From: Pseudomonas sp. CBZ-4
GTDB lineage: Bacteria; Pseudomonadota; Gammaproteobacteria; Pseudomonadales; Pseudomonadaceae
Length of the DNA stretch: 39,809 nucleotides
Direction of reading: 5' to 3'
NCBI RefSeq assembly: GCF_000346755.1
Contig: NZ_ANNV01000112.1
Location: forward strand, 1 to 39,809
A model generated the notes under the pieces. The model was not told where the DNA came from. It saw only the letters and a list, made by a program, of their open reading frames with translations, and did not search any database. Below, in pieces: positions 18,413 to 27,059 of the stretch; the stretch's first letter is position 1, and each line of letters begins with the position of its first letter. The position numbers and the translations under genes are program-made.

Positions 18413-19696
18413 TTACGCGTCGGGCGCAGCCTTGGCAGCCGGCTCACTGTTTTCGTAGATATACAGTGGCTTGGACTTGCCTTCTATGACGCTTTCGTCG
18501 ATCACCACTTTACTCACCTCGGACTGCGAGGGGATTTCGTACATGGTGTCGAGCAATACGCCTTCGAGGATCGAACGCAGGCCACGTGCACCGGTCTTGC
18601 GCTCCAGTGCCCGCTTGGCCACCGATTTGAGCGCGTCGGTACGGAACTCGAGGTCCACGCCTTCCATTTCGAACAGCTTCGCGTATTGCTTGGTCAGGGC
18701 GTTCTTCGGCTCGGTGAGGATCTGAATCAGAGCAGCCTCATCCAGCTCGTCCAACGTCGCCAGGACCGGCAGACGGCCAACGAATTCCGGGATCAGACCG
18801 AACTTGACCAGATCGTCAGGCTCGACTTCACGCAGGGACTCGCCCACCTTCTTGCCTTCTTCCTTGCTGCGTACTTCCGCGCCGAAACCAATGCCGCCAC
18901 GGGTAGAACGCTGCTGGATAACCTTTTCGAGACCGGAGAACGCGCCACCACAGATAAACAGGATGTTACGCGTATCGACCTGCAGGAATTCCTGCTGCGG
19001 GTGCTTGCGGCCGCCTTGTGGCGGTACGGAAGCGACCGTGCCTTCGATCAGTTTCAACAGGGCTTGCTGCACGCCTTCACCGGAAACGTCCCGGGTGATC
19101 GACGGGTTGTCGGACTTGCGCGAGATCTTGTCGATTTCGTCGATGTAGACAATGCCCATCTGGGCCTTCTCTACGTCGTAGTCGCACTTCTGCAGCAGTT
19201 TCTGAATGATGTTCTCGACGTCTTCACCCACGTAGCCAGCCTCGGTGAGGGTGGTGGCGTCGGCGATGGTGAACGGAACGTTCAGCAGGCGAGCGAGGGT
19301 TTCTGCAAGCAGGGTTTTACCCGAGCCTGTAGGACCGATCAGCAAGATGTTGCTCTTGCCGAGTTCAACTTCGTCGCCTTTCTTGTCACGCTGGTTCAAG
19401 CGCTTGTAGTGGTTGTACACCGCTACGGCCAGAACCTTCTTTGCACGCTCTTGACCAATCACATACTGATCAAGGATGCCGCTGATTTCTTTAGGCGAAG
19501 GCAATTTATGCGCACTGCTCTCGGCCTGGGCTTCCTGCACCTCCTCGCGGATGATGTCATTGCACAGGTCGACGCACTCGTCGCAGATAAACACCGAGGG
19601 GCCGGCAATCAACTTGCGCACTTCATGCTGGCTTTTGCCGCAGAAGGAGCAATAGAGCAGCTTGCCGTTGTCCTCGCCGTTGCGGGTGTCAGTCAT
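18413..19696 (-). CDS. clpX: ATP-dependent Clp protease ATP-binding subunit ClpX
   Basis: ClpX is the AAA+ unfoldase that recognises substrates such as ssrA-tagged proteins and feeds them to ClpP. The 427-residue product has the N-terminal zinc-binding domain with C16, C19, C38 and C41, Walker A GPTGSGKT (121-128), Walker [11 protein letters not shown], the pore-loop GYVGED, and the IGF loop segment GGIGFGAEV that docks on ClpP. The ATG at 19696 is chosen because [20 protein letters not shown] is the conserved N-terminus; 11 codons above it are open but not conserved. It lies 112 bp after clpP, with two hairpins between. Confidence 0.98.
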   Translation of the reverse strand: MTDTRNGEDNGKLLYCSFCGKSQHEVRKLIAGPSVFICDECVDLCNDIIREEVQEAQAESSAHKLPSPKEISGILDQYVIGQERAKKVLAVAVYNHYKRLNQRDKKGDEVELGKSNILLIGPTGSGKTLLAETLARLLNVPFTIADATTLTEAGYVGEDVENIIQKLLQKCDYDVEKAQMGIVYIDEIDKISRKSDNPSITRDVSGEGVQQALLKLIEGTVASVPPQGGRKHPQQEFLQVDTRNILFICGGAFSGLEKVIQQRSTRGGIGFGAEVRSKEEGKKVGESLREVEPDDLVKFGLIPEFVGRLPVLATLDELDEAALIQILTEPKNALTKQYAKLFEMEGVDLEFRTDALKSVAKRALERKTGARGLRSILEGVLLDTMYEIPSQSEVSKVVIDESVIEGKSKPLYIYENSEPAAKAAPDA

Positions 19697-19744
19697 TCGT
19701 TCGATCCAAATCCGATAGGCTTGCAACACAAGATGAAGGCTTAT

Positions 19745-19785
19745 GCGGGCTTTTTCAAGCCCGCAAGTGGTCGGACATGCCGACC
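19745..19785 (-). other. Two tandem hairpins between clpP and clpX
   Basis: GCGGGCTT-TTTC-AAGCCCGC (19745-19764) and GGTCGG-ACATG-CCGACC (19769-19785) are perfect stems of 8 and 6 bp separated by 4 bases. Neither has a good U-tract on the minus strand, so partial attenuation or mRNA processing between clpP and clpX is more likely than full termination. Confidence 0.6.
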
Positions 19786-19808
19786 AGCCCTATTTTGAGC
19801 GGCTTATA

Positions 19809-20444
19809 TTAAGCGGGGCGCTTGTCGATCACAGCGTCGATCAACCCGTAATCACGTGCGGCTTCGGCGCTCATGAAGTTGTCACGGTTGGTGTCGCGCT
19901 CGATTTCTTCCAAGGTGCGACCGCTGTGCTTGGCCATCAGCGTGTTGAGACGCTCACGAATAAAGAGGATTTCCTTGGCGTGAATCTCGATGTCCGATGC
20001 CTGGCCCTGGAAACCGCCCAGTGGCTGGTGAATCATCACACGCGAGTTAGGCAGGCAGAAACGCTTGCCCTCGGCACCTGCGGTCAGCAGGAATGCGCCC
20101 ATGCTGCAGGCCTGGCCGATACAGGTGGTCGACACGTTGGGCTTGATGAACTGCATGGTGTCGTAGATCGACATGCCCGCCGTTACCGAACCGCCTGGAG
20201 AGTTGATGTAGAGATGGATGTCCTTGTCCGGGTTTTCCGCTTCAAGGAACAGCAGTTGCGCACAGATCAGGTTGGCCATGTAGTCCTCTACAGGGCCGAC
20301 CAGGAAAATCACTCGCTCCTTGAGAAGACGCGAGTAGATGTCATAGGCGCGCTCGCCACGAGCAGACTGCTCGACAACCATCGGGACCAGGCCGCCAGCG
20401 GCCTGGATATCAGAGTTCTGCTGAATATAGGAATTACGGAACAT
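19809..20444 (-). CDS. clpP: ATP-dependent Clp protease proteolytic subunit ClpP
   Basis: ClpP forms the two-ring serine protease chamber served by ClpX and ClpA. The 211-residue product carries the catalytic triad S114 ([10 protein letters not shown]), H139 (VMIHQPLGG) and D188 (NRDNFMSA), each offset by +3 from E. coli S111, H136 and D185. A short N-terminal propeptide, removed by self-cleavage in the family, precedes [20 protein letters not shown]. It lies between tig and clpX, separated from tig by a terminator. Confidence 0.98.
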   Translation of the reverse strand: MFRNSYIQQNSDIQAAGGLVPMVVEQSARGERAYDIYSRLLKERVIFLVGPVEDYMANLICAQLLFLEAENPDKDIHLYINSPGGSVTAGMSIYDTMQFIKPNVSTTCIGQACSMGAFLLTAGAEGKRFCLPNSRVMIHQPLGGFQGQASDIEIHAKEILFIRERLNTLMAKHSGRTLEEIERDTNRDNFMSAEAARDYGLIDAVIDKRPA

Positions 20445-20483
20445 GCTCTGCAGTTACTCCCAAATAGTCATGTCTTGAAAACG

Positions 20484-20510
20484 CATAAGCCAGCGCGAGG
20501 CTGGCTTATG
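20484..20510 (-). terminator. Terminator of tig
   Basis: CATAAGCCAGC and GCTGGCTTATG form an 11-bp stem with a 5-base loop; on the minus strand it is followed by CGTTTTC. It lies between the tig stop and the clpP start, so clpP transcription either reads through or starts close to its own ATG. Confidence 0.85.
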
Positions 20511-20535
20511 GTTGTATTTCCAACGAGTTGGACAA

Positions 20536-21846
20536 TCAGTCGGCTTGTGCTGCTTCCGCCGGTTTGACTGCTTCTTCGTAAGAGACCGCTTTATCGGTCA
20601 CCTTAGCCTTCTGCAGAACAGTATCCACAACTTGTTCTTCCAGCACAACCGAACGTACTTCGTTCAGCTGCTGGTCGTTCTTGTAGTACCAAGCCACGAC
20701 CTGCTCAGGCTCCTGGTAAGCCGAAGCCATTTCCTGGATCATTTCGCGAACGCGATCTTCGTCAGGCTTGAGGTCGAACTGCTCAACCACTTTGGCCACG
20801 ACCAGACCCAGTACAACGCGGCGCTTGGCTTGTTCTTCGAACAGCTCGGCCGGCAGTTGGTCAGGCTTGATGTTGCCACCGAACTGCTGAACCGCTTGCA
20901 CGCGCAGGCGATCCACTTCGTTGGACAGCAAGGCCTTAGGCACTTCGATCGGATTGGCAGCCAGCAGGCCGTCCATTACCTGGTTCTTCACCTTGGATTT
21001 GATCGCCTGGCGCAGCTCGCGCTCCATGTTCTTGCGAACTTCGGTGCGGAAACCTTCCAGGGTCGCTTCCTTGATACCGAATTGAGCGAAGAACTCTTCG
21101 TTCAGCTCTGGCAGCTTAGGCTCGGAAACGCTGTTGACAGTCACGGTGAACTCGGCGGCTTTGCCAGCCAGGTCCAGGTTCTGGTAGTCAGCAGGGAAAG
21201 TCAGGTTCAGAACGCGCTCTTCGCCGGCTTTGGCGCCAACCAGGCCGTCTTCGAAGCCAGGGATCATGCGGTTGGAACCCAGCACCAGCTGAGTACCCTT
21301 GGCGGAGCCGCCAGCGAATACTTCGCCGTCAACCTTGCCTACGAAATCGATGTTCAGTTGGTCTTCGTTCTGAGCGGCGCGATCGGTCACTTCAAAACGG
21401 GTGTTCTGCTTGCGCAGGATTTCCAGCATGTTGTCCAGGTCGGCATCCGCCACGTCAGCGCTCAGGCGCTCTACGGTGATACCTTCGAAACCGGCAACTT
21501 CGAACTCTGGGAACACTTCGAATACGGCAACGTATTCCAGGTCCTTGCCAGCTTCCAGGGACTTTGGCTCGATGGAAGGCGAGCCAGCTGGCTTCAGGTT
21601 CTGCGCTTCTACGGCTTCGTAGAAGGAAGCCTGGATCACGTCACCCACAGCGTCCTGGCGCGCATCGGCACCAAAACGACGCTTGATTTCGCTCATCGGC
21701 ACTTTGCCTGGACGGAAACCAGCGATCTTGGCCTTCTGGGCAGTCTGCTGCAGACGCTTGTTGACCGCAGTCTCAACACGCTCTGCCGGCACGGAAATGC
21801 TCAGGCGGCGCTCGATAGCAGTAGTATTTTCAACAGAAACTTGCAT
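20536..21846 (-). CDS. tig: Trigger factor
   Basis: Trigger factor binds the ribosome exit tunnel and shields and isomerises nascent chains. The 436-residue product has the N-terminal ribosome-binding domain with the signature GFRPGKVP (about 43-50), a central FKBP-type PPIase domain (about 150-245, with [16 protein letters not shown]), and a long helical C-terminal chaperone domain. The start is the ATG at 21846, with GAGGA 8 bases upstream; the 19 open codons above are not conserved. The order tig-clpP-clpX-lon-hupB-ppiD groups co-translational folding with protein quality control. Confidence 0.97.
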   Translation of the reverse strand: MQVSVENTTAIERRLSISVPAERVETAVNKRLQQTAQKAKIAGFRPGKVPMSEIKRRFGADARQDAVGDVIQASFYEAVEAQNLKPAGSPSIEPKSLEAGKDLEYVAVFEVFPEFEVAGFEGITVERLSADVADADLDNMLEILRKQNTRFEVTDRAAQNEDQLNIDFVGKVDGEVFAGGSAKGTQLVLGSNRMIPGFEDGLVGAKAGEERVLNLTFPADYQNLDLAGKAAEFTVTVNSVSEPKLPELNEEFFAQFGIKEATLEGFRTEVRKNMERELRQAIKSKVKNQVMDGLLAANPIEVPKALLSNEVDRLRVQAVQQFGGNIKPDQLPAELFEEQAKRRVVLGLVVAKVVEQFDLKPDEDRVREMIQEMASAYQEPEQVVAWYYKNDQQLNEVRSVVLEEQVVDTVLQKAKVTDKAVSYEEAVKPAEAAQAD

Positions 21847-22208
21847 GGATATTCCTCGTTGCACAGACGTTAGCCGGCCATTTCCGACCCCAATCAAGGG
21901 CATGCATTCTAGAGGGTCAAACTCAAGAAGTCACCCCGCTGGAAATATGCCCGAAAACAGCCGGCAATTTATCGGTACGAAGGCACGGATGCACCTCGCC
22001 CCGCTGACAAATACATCCCATCACGCCAGGGCTCTGCGCCGCCCCTTCTATATATAGAAGAGGTCGTCATTCATCGCCCTGACGGCCCACCCCGCAAGGA
22101 GGGCTGGCAGGCAGCGCAGCATCATCGAGACACATAAATACGATGAAGCGCCCTAGCCTTGCGACCCAGAACCTGCAGCCGCCGAAAATCTGCACCGCTA
22201 AAACCAAA
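21847..22208. other. Intergenic region upstream of tig
   Basis: This roughly 360-bp stretch separates tig from the tRNA terminator. It contains a weak promoter-like TAGAAT (minus strand, 21906-21911) and a perfect 16-bp palindrome CTTCTATATATAGAAG (22045-22060). I see no convincing coding sequence. Confidence 0.5.
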
Positions 22209-22240
22209 AAAGGCGCCAGACTGTTAAATCTGGCGCCTTT
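22209..22240 (-). terminator. Terminator of the tRNA operon
   Basis: AAAGGCGCCAGA and TCTGGCGCCTTT form a 12-bp stem with an 8-base loop; the minus strand continues TTTTTGG. It lies 6 bases after the last tRNA-His. Confidence 0.9.
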
Positions 22241-22246
22241 CGAATA

Positions 22247-22323
22247 TGGGGTGGACGAAGGGGATCGAACCCTCGACAACGGGAGTCACAATCCCGTGCT
22301 CTACCAACTGAGCTACGCCCACC
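22247..22323 (-). tRNA. tRNA-His (GTG), copy nearest tig
   Basis: The minus strand folds as a complete 77-base tRNA. The extra G at -1 pairs with C73, as is typical of tRNA-His, the anticodon loop reads ATTGTGA with GTG, the T loop is TTCGATC and CCA is encoded. It is identical to the copy at 22544-22620. Confidence 0.97.
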
Positions 22324-22401
22324 ATATTGCATTAACAAAGAACTCAAACATCTTCTTTGTTGAACCTCACCTCACCTTGCGGCAGGGCGACGCCTTGAAA
22401 T

Positions 22402-22486
22402 TGGTGCGGATGAAGAGACTCGAACTCTTACGCCTCGCGGCGCTGGAACCTAAATCCAGTGTGTCTACCAATTCCACCACATCCGC
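22402..22486 (-). tRNA. tRNA-Leu (TAG)
   Basis: An 85-base class II tRNA with a long variable arm (GCGCCGCGAGGCGT). The anticodon loop TTTAGGT gives anticodon TAG, and the acceptor GCGGATG pairs with CATCCGC followed by ACCA. Confidence 0.97.
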
Positions 22487-22504
22487 GCTTGAAGCTCTTA
22501 AAGC

Positions 22505-22535
22505 AAAGGCGCCAGACGTTTAATCTGGCGCCTTT
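22505..22535 (-). repeat. Duplicate terminator-like hairpin inside the tRNA operon
   Basis: AAAGGCGCCAGA-N7-TCTGGCGCCTTT repeats the operon terminator at 22209-22240 almost exactly but without the long U-tract (minus strand continues GCTTTAAG). It sits 8 bases after the first tRNA-His, so hairpin plus tRNA-His look duplicated as one unit. It may act as a processing or partial termination site. Confidence 0.8.
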
Positions 22536-22543
22536 TCAGAATA

Positions 22544-22620
22544 TGGGGTGGACGAAGGGGATCGAACCCTCGACAACGGGAGTCACAATCCCGTGCTCTA
22601 CCAACTGAGCTACGCCCACC
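22544..22620 (-). tRNA. tRNA-His (GTG), second copy
   Basis: A 77-base tRNA identical to the one at 22247-22323, including G-1, anticodon GTG and encoded CCA. It lies between tRNA-Arg and tRNA-Leu in the transcript. Confidence 0.97.
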
Positions 22621-22651
22621 ATCTAACGCTACTTGTGCCAAAGCTGCCTAA

Positions 22652-22728
22652 TGGCGCACCCGGCAGGACTCGAACCTGCGACCATCCGCTTAGAAGGCGG
22701 ATGCTCTATCCAGCTGAGCTACGGGCGC
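22652..22728 (-). tRNA. tRNA-Arg (TCT)
   Basis: The first tRNA of the operon: 77 bases with acceptor GCGCCCG/CGGGTGC, anticodon loop CTTCTAA (anticodon TCT), T loop TTCGAGT and encoded CCA. It reads rare arginine codons AGA/AGG. Confidence 0.97.
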
Positions 22729-22846
22729 CTTATTAATCTGTACTCTTGGAGGATTACAAACTAAGTGCTTCCAGCCTTGCAGAACAACACTCTATTCTGC
22801 TCGACCTTCTTAACCAGTGCTAGGCTGTGCCCGACAAGTGCGACGA

Positions 22847-22875
22847 ATAGTATAGACGCCTCGGAAAGCCGTCAA
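22847..22875 (-). promoter_or_regulatory. Promoter of the tRNA operon
   Basis: On the minus strand TTGACG (22870-22875) is followed 17 bp later by TACTAT (or 15 bp later by TATACT), and then by a G+C-rich discriminator (CGTCGCAC), typical of stringently controlled stable-RNA promoters. It lies about 120 bp before tRNA-Arg. Confidence 0.7.
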
Positions 22876-23007
22876 ATCTTTTTTGAAAAAAATTCATTTT
22901 ATTTAAGGGGTTAGGGCAATTTGCAGACCAAGCGCCTTTGCCCTCACGCCGTGGCATGCGAGAATGCGCGCACATTTCTTCCCCCTCTCGATGGTTAATC
23001 ACGCGTA

Positions 23008-23862
23008 ATGACTGCACAACTTATCGACGGCAAATCAATCGCCGCCAGCCTGCGCCAGCAGATCGCCAAACGAGTCACCGAGCGTAGCCAGCAAGGCCTG
23101 CGCACGCCTGGCCTCGCGGTGATCCTGGTCGGCAGCGATCCTGCCTCTCAGGTTTATGTCTCGCACAAGCGTAAAGACTGTGAAGAGGTCGGCTTTATCT
23201 CCAAGGCCTACGACTTGCCTTCCGACACCACCCAACAGGCCCTGACCGACCTGATCGACAGCCTGAACGACGACCCGGCCATCGACGGCATCCTGTTGCA
23301 ATTGCCGCTTCCCGAGCACCTCGATGCCTCCAAGTTGCTGGAGCGTATCCGCCCGGACAAGGACGTTGACGGCTTCCACCCTTATAACGTCGGCCGCCTC
23401 GCCCAGCGCATCCCACTGCTGCGCCCCTGCACGCCTAAAGGCATCATGACCTTGCTGGAAAGCACCGGCGTCGATCTGTACGGCCTTGACGCCGTGGTGG
23501 TCGGCGCGTCCAACATTGTCGGGCGCCCGATGGCCATGGAGCTGCTGCTGGCCGGCTGCACCGTCACCGTCACCCACCGTTTTACCAAAGACCTTGCCGG
23601 CCACGTCGGCCGCGCCGACCTGGTAGTGGTTGCCGCCGGCAAGCCGGGCCTGGTGAAAGGTGAGTGGATCAAGGAAGGCGCCATCGTCATCGACGTCGGC
23701 ATCAACCGCCAGGAAGACGGCAAGCTGGTCGGCGACGTGGTGTACGAAACCGCCCTGCCCCGTGCCGGCTGGATCACACCTGTACCAGGTGGCGTAGGCC
23801 CGATGACCCGCGCCTGTCTGCTGGAAAACACGCTGTACGCGGCAGAAACGCTGCACGACTGA
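23008..23862 (+). CDS. folD: Bifunctional methylenetetrahydrofolate dehydrogenase / cyclohydrolase
   Basis: FolD interconverts 5,10-methylene-, methenyl- and 10-formyl-tetrahydrofolate in the cytoplasm, supplying one-carbon units for purines and formyl-Met. The 284-residue product is full length. The catalytic Y50-x3-K54 motif in [12 protein letters not shown], the folate loop [19 protein letters not shown] (near 118-126), the NADP-binding [13 protein letters not shown], and the C-terminal [11 protein letters not shown] signature are all present. It is transcribed away from the tRNA operon and ends at a strong terminator. Confidence 0.98.
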   Translation: MTAQLIDGKSIAASLRQQIAKRVTERSQQGLRTPGLAVILVGSDPASQVYVSHKRKDCEEVGFISKAYDLPSDTTQQALTDLIDSLNDDPAIDGILLQLPLPEHLDASKLLERIRPDKDVDGFHPYNVGRLAQRIPLLRPCTPKGIMTLLESTGVDLYGLDAVVVGASNIVGRPMAMELLLAGCTVTVTHRFTKDLAGHVGRADLVVVAAGKPGLVKGEWIKEGAIVIDVGINRQEDGKLVGDVVYETALPRAGWITPVPGGVGPMTRACLLENTLYAAETLHD

Positions 23863-23877
23863 CAACCCGCAGCCATG

Positions 23878-23908
23878 AAAAAGCCCTGCATTCACGCAGG
23901 GCTTTTTT
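23878..23908 (+). terminator. Terminator of folD
   Basis: AAAAAGCCCTGC and GCAGGGCTTTTTT form a 12-bp stem with a 6-base loop and U-tract. The mirrored A-run also suits the convergent hydrolase gene. Confidence 0.92.
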
Positions 23909-23944
23909 ATGGCCGGCAGAAAACCCGCCACGACACCCCCAGGA

Positions 23945-24640
23945 TCAGGCGTTCGAAGCAGCGACCGCAGCCTCATCAATAAACGCGGCCACCTCGGCGG
24001 GCTTGGTTGCCAGCGAAGCATGGCTGGTCGCCAAGGTGATCGTGCCCCGGGGATTGAGCCTTGCCGCCATCAACCGCTGGTTTTCAGGATGAATCATCCG
24101 GTCGTCGCTGGACACTTGATACCAGGACGGCTTCTTCTTCCAGGCAGGCGCCGTGACCGTATCGCCAAACGTGCTGGCAAGCGGTGCCTTTTGCGTCACC
24201 GCCATCACCAACGCCTCGTCGGCAGACAGGTCCTGGCAGAAGCTCTCATGGTATTTGCCCTGCTTTACCCACAGATACCCGTCACTGTCGGGTTCAAGGT
24301 TCGCCACCGCCTGGGGCGGGTTGCGCTGGGTGATCTCGCCCGGGCTCTCCCCGGCATCCGGGGCGAAGGCCGCTATGTAGACCAGGCCGATGACATTGGG
24401 TTGGTCGCCCGCTTCAGTAATGACCGCGCCACCATACGAATGACCCACCAGCAGTACAGGCCCTTTTTCCTGGGCAATCATTTTGCGCGTACGTTCAGCA
24501 TCGTCGGCCAGTGAGGTCAGCGGCATCTCGACCGCACGCATGGCGTAACCCTTGCGATTCAACTCGACAATCACTTTGCCCCAGTGCGCCGCGCCACCCC
24601 AAAACCCGTGAACAAGCAAAATCGTCGGTTTATTACTCAT
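23945..24640 (-). CDS. Alpha/beta hydrolase
   Basis: A 231-residue single-domain alpha/beta hydrolase without a signal peptide. The oxyanion segment LVHGFWGGAAHW (9-20), the nucleophile S68 in VGHSYGG, the acid in SSDDRMI and the histidine in ATSHASL complete a triad. It resembles salicylate-esterase/EstC-like hydrolases that act on small esters; the substrate is unknown. The frame continues 33 codons upstream, but the ATG at 24640 begins the fold (MSNKPTILLVHG). Confidence 0.88.
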   Translation of the reverse strand: MSNKPTILLVHGFWGGAAHWGKVIVELNRKGYAMRAVEMPLTSLADDAERTRKMIAQEKGPVLLVGHSYGGAVITEAGDQPNVIGLVYIAAFAPDAGESPGEITQRNPPQAVANLEPDSDGYLWVKQGKYHESFCQDLSADEALVMAVTQKAPLASTFGDTVTAPAWKKKPSWYQVSSDDRMIHPENQRLMAARLNPRGTITLATSHASLATKPAEVAAFIDEAAVAASNA

Positions 24641-24959
24641 TGCTGGAACTCCGCGATCAGTGAAGAGGGTCCGCAGAGTGAAACCGTGCCCAACCATGAC
24701 TTCAGGCACCCGACTGCAGATGTTTTCTGGTGTGTTCATTAAAGCTCAAACAGGTGCGATTGCATGTGTCGAGAACCGCCAACCTGACTGCACATTCCCA
24801 GTCGGTACAAAATCGCTACAAACCCTACCAATCATCGGCTTAGGCCCTTTATTTAAAGGCTCTCTATCACTTTCTGATCCATACTCATAAAATGTAACGG
24901 CATTTGTCAAAAAACCCGTTTACCAACGGTATTTCCTTACTTTTAGCGAGTTCATCCGC
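24641..24959. other. Intergenic region between the hydrolase and pbpG genes
   Basis: About 320 bp that should hold the two divergent promoters. It is less G+C-rich near pbpG. I see no gene, strong hairpin or clear consensus promoter in it. Confidence 0.5.
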
Positions 24960-25883
24960 GTGAAAATTCGTCTCTCTATCGCCAGCCTATTTTTTGCACT
25001 TACAGGCACCTTCGCCCACGCCGCCGAAACCACCCAGGCCCCGCGTGACACGTCCAAACTGCAAATTGCCTCCGGCAGCGCCATGCTCGTGGACTTGCAG
25101 ACCAACAAGGTCATCTACTCCAGCAACCCCGACGTGGTAGTACCCATCGCTTCGGTGAGCAAACTGATGACCGGTTTGATCGTGCTCGAAGCCAAGCAGA
25201 ACATGGACGAGTACATCGACATCAACATCAAGGACACGCCGGAAATGAAAGGCGTGTTCTCCCGCGTGAAGATCGGCAGCGAAATGCCGCGTAAAGAAAT
25301 GCTGCTGATCGCCCTGATGTCCTCGGAAAACCGCGCCGCCGCCAGCCTGGCCCACCACTACCCGGGCGGTTACCCGGCGTTTATCGCGGCGATGAACGCC
25401 AAGGCCAAGGCGCTGGGCATGACCAGCACCCACTATGTAGAGCCCACCGGCCTGTCGATCCACAACGTGTCCACCGCCCGTGACCTCAGCAAGCTGCTGG
25501 CCGCCGCGCGTCATTACCCGTTGCTGAGCCAACTGAGCACCACCAAGGAAAAGACGGTTTCGTTCCGCAAACCCAACTACACCCTGGGTTTCTCCAACAC
25601 TGATCACCTGATCAACCGCGCCAACTGGGATATCAAGCTGACCAAGACCGGCTTCACCAACCAGGCCGGCCACTGCCTGGTGCTGGTGACCAGCATGGGC
25701 AATCGTCCGGTGTCGCTGGTGATCCTCGATGCCTTCGGCAAATTCACCCACTTCGCCGATGCCGGGCGGATTCGCAATTGGGTCGAGACCGGCAAGAGCG
25801 GTTCGGTGCCGGATGTGGCGTTGCGCTACAAGGCTGACAAGAACCTGAAGAATCGGCCGAACGCGGCAGAAGTGCGCCGCTGA
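24960..25883 (+). CDS. pbpG: D-alanyl-D-alanine endopeptidase (PBP7/8)
   Basis: PbpG is a periplasmic low-molecular-mass penicillin-binding protein that cuts peptide cross-links in murein. The 307-residue product starts at GTG, has a signal peptide cleaved after about residue 21 (FAHAA), and shows all active-site motifs: S65-x-x-K68 (ASVSKLM), S122-E-N124 and K229-T-G231. The length and the lack of a C-terminal amphipathic anchor fit PBP7. A REPIN follows the stop. Confidence 0.94.
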   Translation: MKIRLSIASLFFALTGTFAHAAETTQAPRDTSKLQIASGSAMLVDLQTNKVIYSSNPDVVVPIASVSKLMTGLIVLEAKQNMDEYIDINIKDTPEMKGVFSRVKIGSEMPRKEMLLIALMSSENRAAASLAHHYPGGYPAFIAAMNAKAKALGMTSTHYVEPTGLSIHNVSTARDLSKLLAAARHYPLLSQLSTTKEKTVSFRKPNYTLGFSNTDHLINRANWDIKLTKTGFTNQAGHCLVLVTSMGNRPVSLVILDAFGKFTHFADAGRIRNWVETGKSGSVPDVALRYKADKNLKNRPNAAEVRR

Positions 25884-25901
25884 ATAGATGTGGTAGCTGC
25901 T

Positions 25902-25996
25902 TTGTGTGGGAGCGGGCTTGCCCGCGATTGCGGTTGTTCAGCACCAAATTAGTTGGCTGATACACCGCTATCGCGGGCAAGCCCGCTCCCACACAA
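25902..25996. repeat. REPIN of a second sequence class
   Basis: The arms read TTGTGTGGGAGCGGGCTTGC... and its reverse complement, with two mismatches near the inner end; the core GCGGGCTTGCCCGC differs from the CTGGCTTGCCTGC class at 10103 and at the window edges. The 95-base unit folds into one long hairpin between the convergent pbpG and C39-like genes. Confidence 0.92.
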
Positions 25997-26030
25997 GCCC
26001 ACTCCCCTATGAGATCTCAGGTGGAGCCTG

Positions 26031-26693
26031 TTACTTGGTTTCCGCCAACACCTTGAGCGCCTGCGCCGCCGCCCGCTCCTGCCCGGCCTGGGCCGTGGCG
26101 TTCGCCGCCTCACGCCAGCGCTGCGCATCGACCTTCGCCGGTAACTGGCTTGGCCGCTGGGTGAGGATCGCCCAACTCCCGGCGCTCTTCCACTTCGACT
26201 CAAACTCGCTGAAGCTCATCAACAGGCGCCGGTCCATCCCGGAACGCAGCAGCACCGTGCTTTTCTGCTGATTGAAGCCCACCACGACCACATACCGTGC
26301 GTCCGACCACAGGCTCCCGCCAATCCGCGCCATCACCGGGTAACCGGCTGCAACCTGGGCCAGCACCGCCGTCAGTCGGCTATCCAGCGGATACACCATC
26401 AGCCCGTACTCACGCGCCAGCACCTGCATGTTGCGCTCAAGGTCCGCCTCGCCGCCGGGCAAGCGCAGTGGCTTATCCAGCAAGCCCGGTGTCATGACAA
26501 TGCCTTGTTGCGACAGCATGCTGGCCAATGCCGCAGGGCCGCTTTGATAGGCCTCGCTGCGAAAGGTCGGCACGCCATTGAGTTCGACCCGCTCCGGCAG
26601 GCCCGGCAGTTTCGACGGGCTGCCGGAACAGGCCGCAAGCCCGAGGGCGCAGGCCAGCAACAAAGATGTTTTCACGTTCGACCGTAACCGCAA
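26031..26693 (-). CDS. C39 peptidase-like lipoprotein lacking catalytic residues
   Basis: A 220-residue lipoprotein: signal peptide with lipobox LAAC (C22), then a papain-like C39 domain (about 38-180). In active C39 proteins the nucleophile lies in Q/D-C-G-P-A-A-L-A; here the block is YQSGPAALASML, with serine at 51. The catalytic histidine usually lies in G-H-Y-V-V-V; here it is DARYVVVVGF, with arginine at 133. The fold-defining residues are kept while both catalytic ones are lost, so it is likely a non-proteolytic binding protein. A helical, Ala/Gln-rich C-terminal tail (about 180-220) follows. Function unknown. Confidence 0.8.
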   Translation of the reverse strand: MRLRSNVKTSLLLACALGLAACSGSPSKLPGLPERVELNGVPTFRSEAYQSGPAALASMLSQQGIVMTPGLLDKPLRLPGGEADLERNMQVLAREYGLMVYPLDSRLTAVLAQVAAGYPVMARIGGSLWSDARYVVVVGFNQQKSTVLLRSGMDRRLLMSFSEFESKWKSAGSWAILTQRPSQLPAKVDAQRWREAANATAQAGQERAAAQALKVLAETK

Positions 26694-26876
26694 TTTTCTA
26701 CTCTCTTGATCAACTGCCGGTAAGGGTCCTGATCATAGGACGCTGCGCCACGCGGGTATAGCCTCAAGCGTCAGTAAAGCGCCCGGAATAGAGCAAAGAA
26801 GTTGGACAGACTCGACCATTGGTCAATAGCAGGCAACCGTCAGGTAGCTAGACTGTCCATTGAAAAGACTGTGTAT

Positions 26877-26898
26877 GCCCCATCGGGGCGAAAGGAGG
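26877..26898 (+). promoter_or_regulatory. Hairpin directly before a perfect Shine-Dalgarno
   Basis: GCCCC-ATC-GGGGC (26877-26889) ends two bases before AAGGAGG (26892-26898), which is followed by CCCGT and the ATG of the 51-residue protein. The stem could stack next to or hinder the ribosome site. Confidence 0.5.
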
Positions 26899-26903
26899 CC
26901 CGT

Positions 26904-27059
26904 ATGAGCCTTGCAACAACGATTTTCCTGTTGGTCTGCGGTTGGCTGGCGGTAGCCGGCGCCATGTTGTGGGGGGTGTTGCGCATCACGCGCCGCCACC
27001 ATCACCCCCACGTCGTCAAACCTGCCAAGCCCCTCAAGGCCGCCGTGCATCACGCCTAG
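26904..27059 (+). CDS. Small single-pass membrane protein
   Basis: A 51-residue protein with one membrane segment (about residues 4-26) and a basic, histidine-rich tail (ITRRHHHPHVVKP...). The start is fixed by a perfect AAGGAGG upstream. By the positive-inside rule the tail is cytoplasmic. I do not recognise a family. The gene is convergent with the following lipoprotein gene, and the two TAG stop codons overlap within a single CTAG. Confidence 0.72.
   Translation: MSLATTIFLLVCGWLAVAGAMLWGVLRITRRHHHPHVVKPAKPLKAAVHHA

Noticed and set aside
22143..22736. Short plus-strand ORFs running across the tRNA genes
   Set aside because: They are translations of tRNA complements; the repeated peptide comes from the two identical tRNA-His genes.
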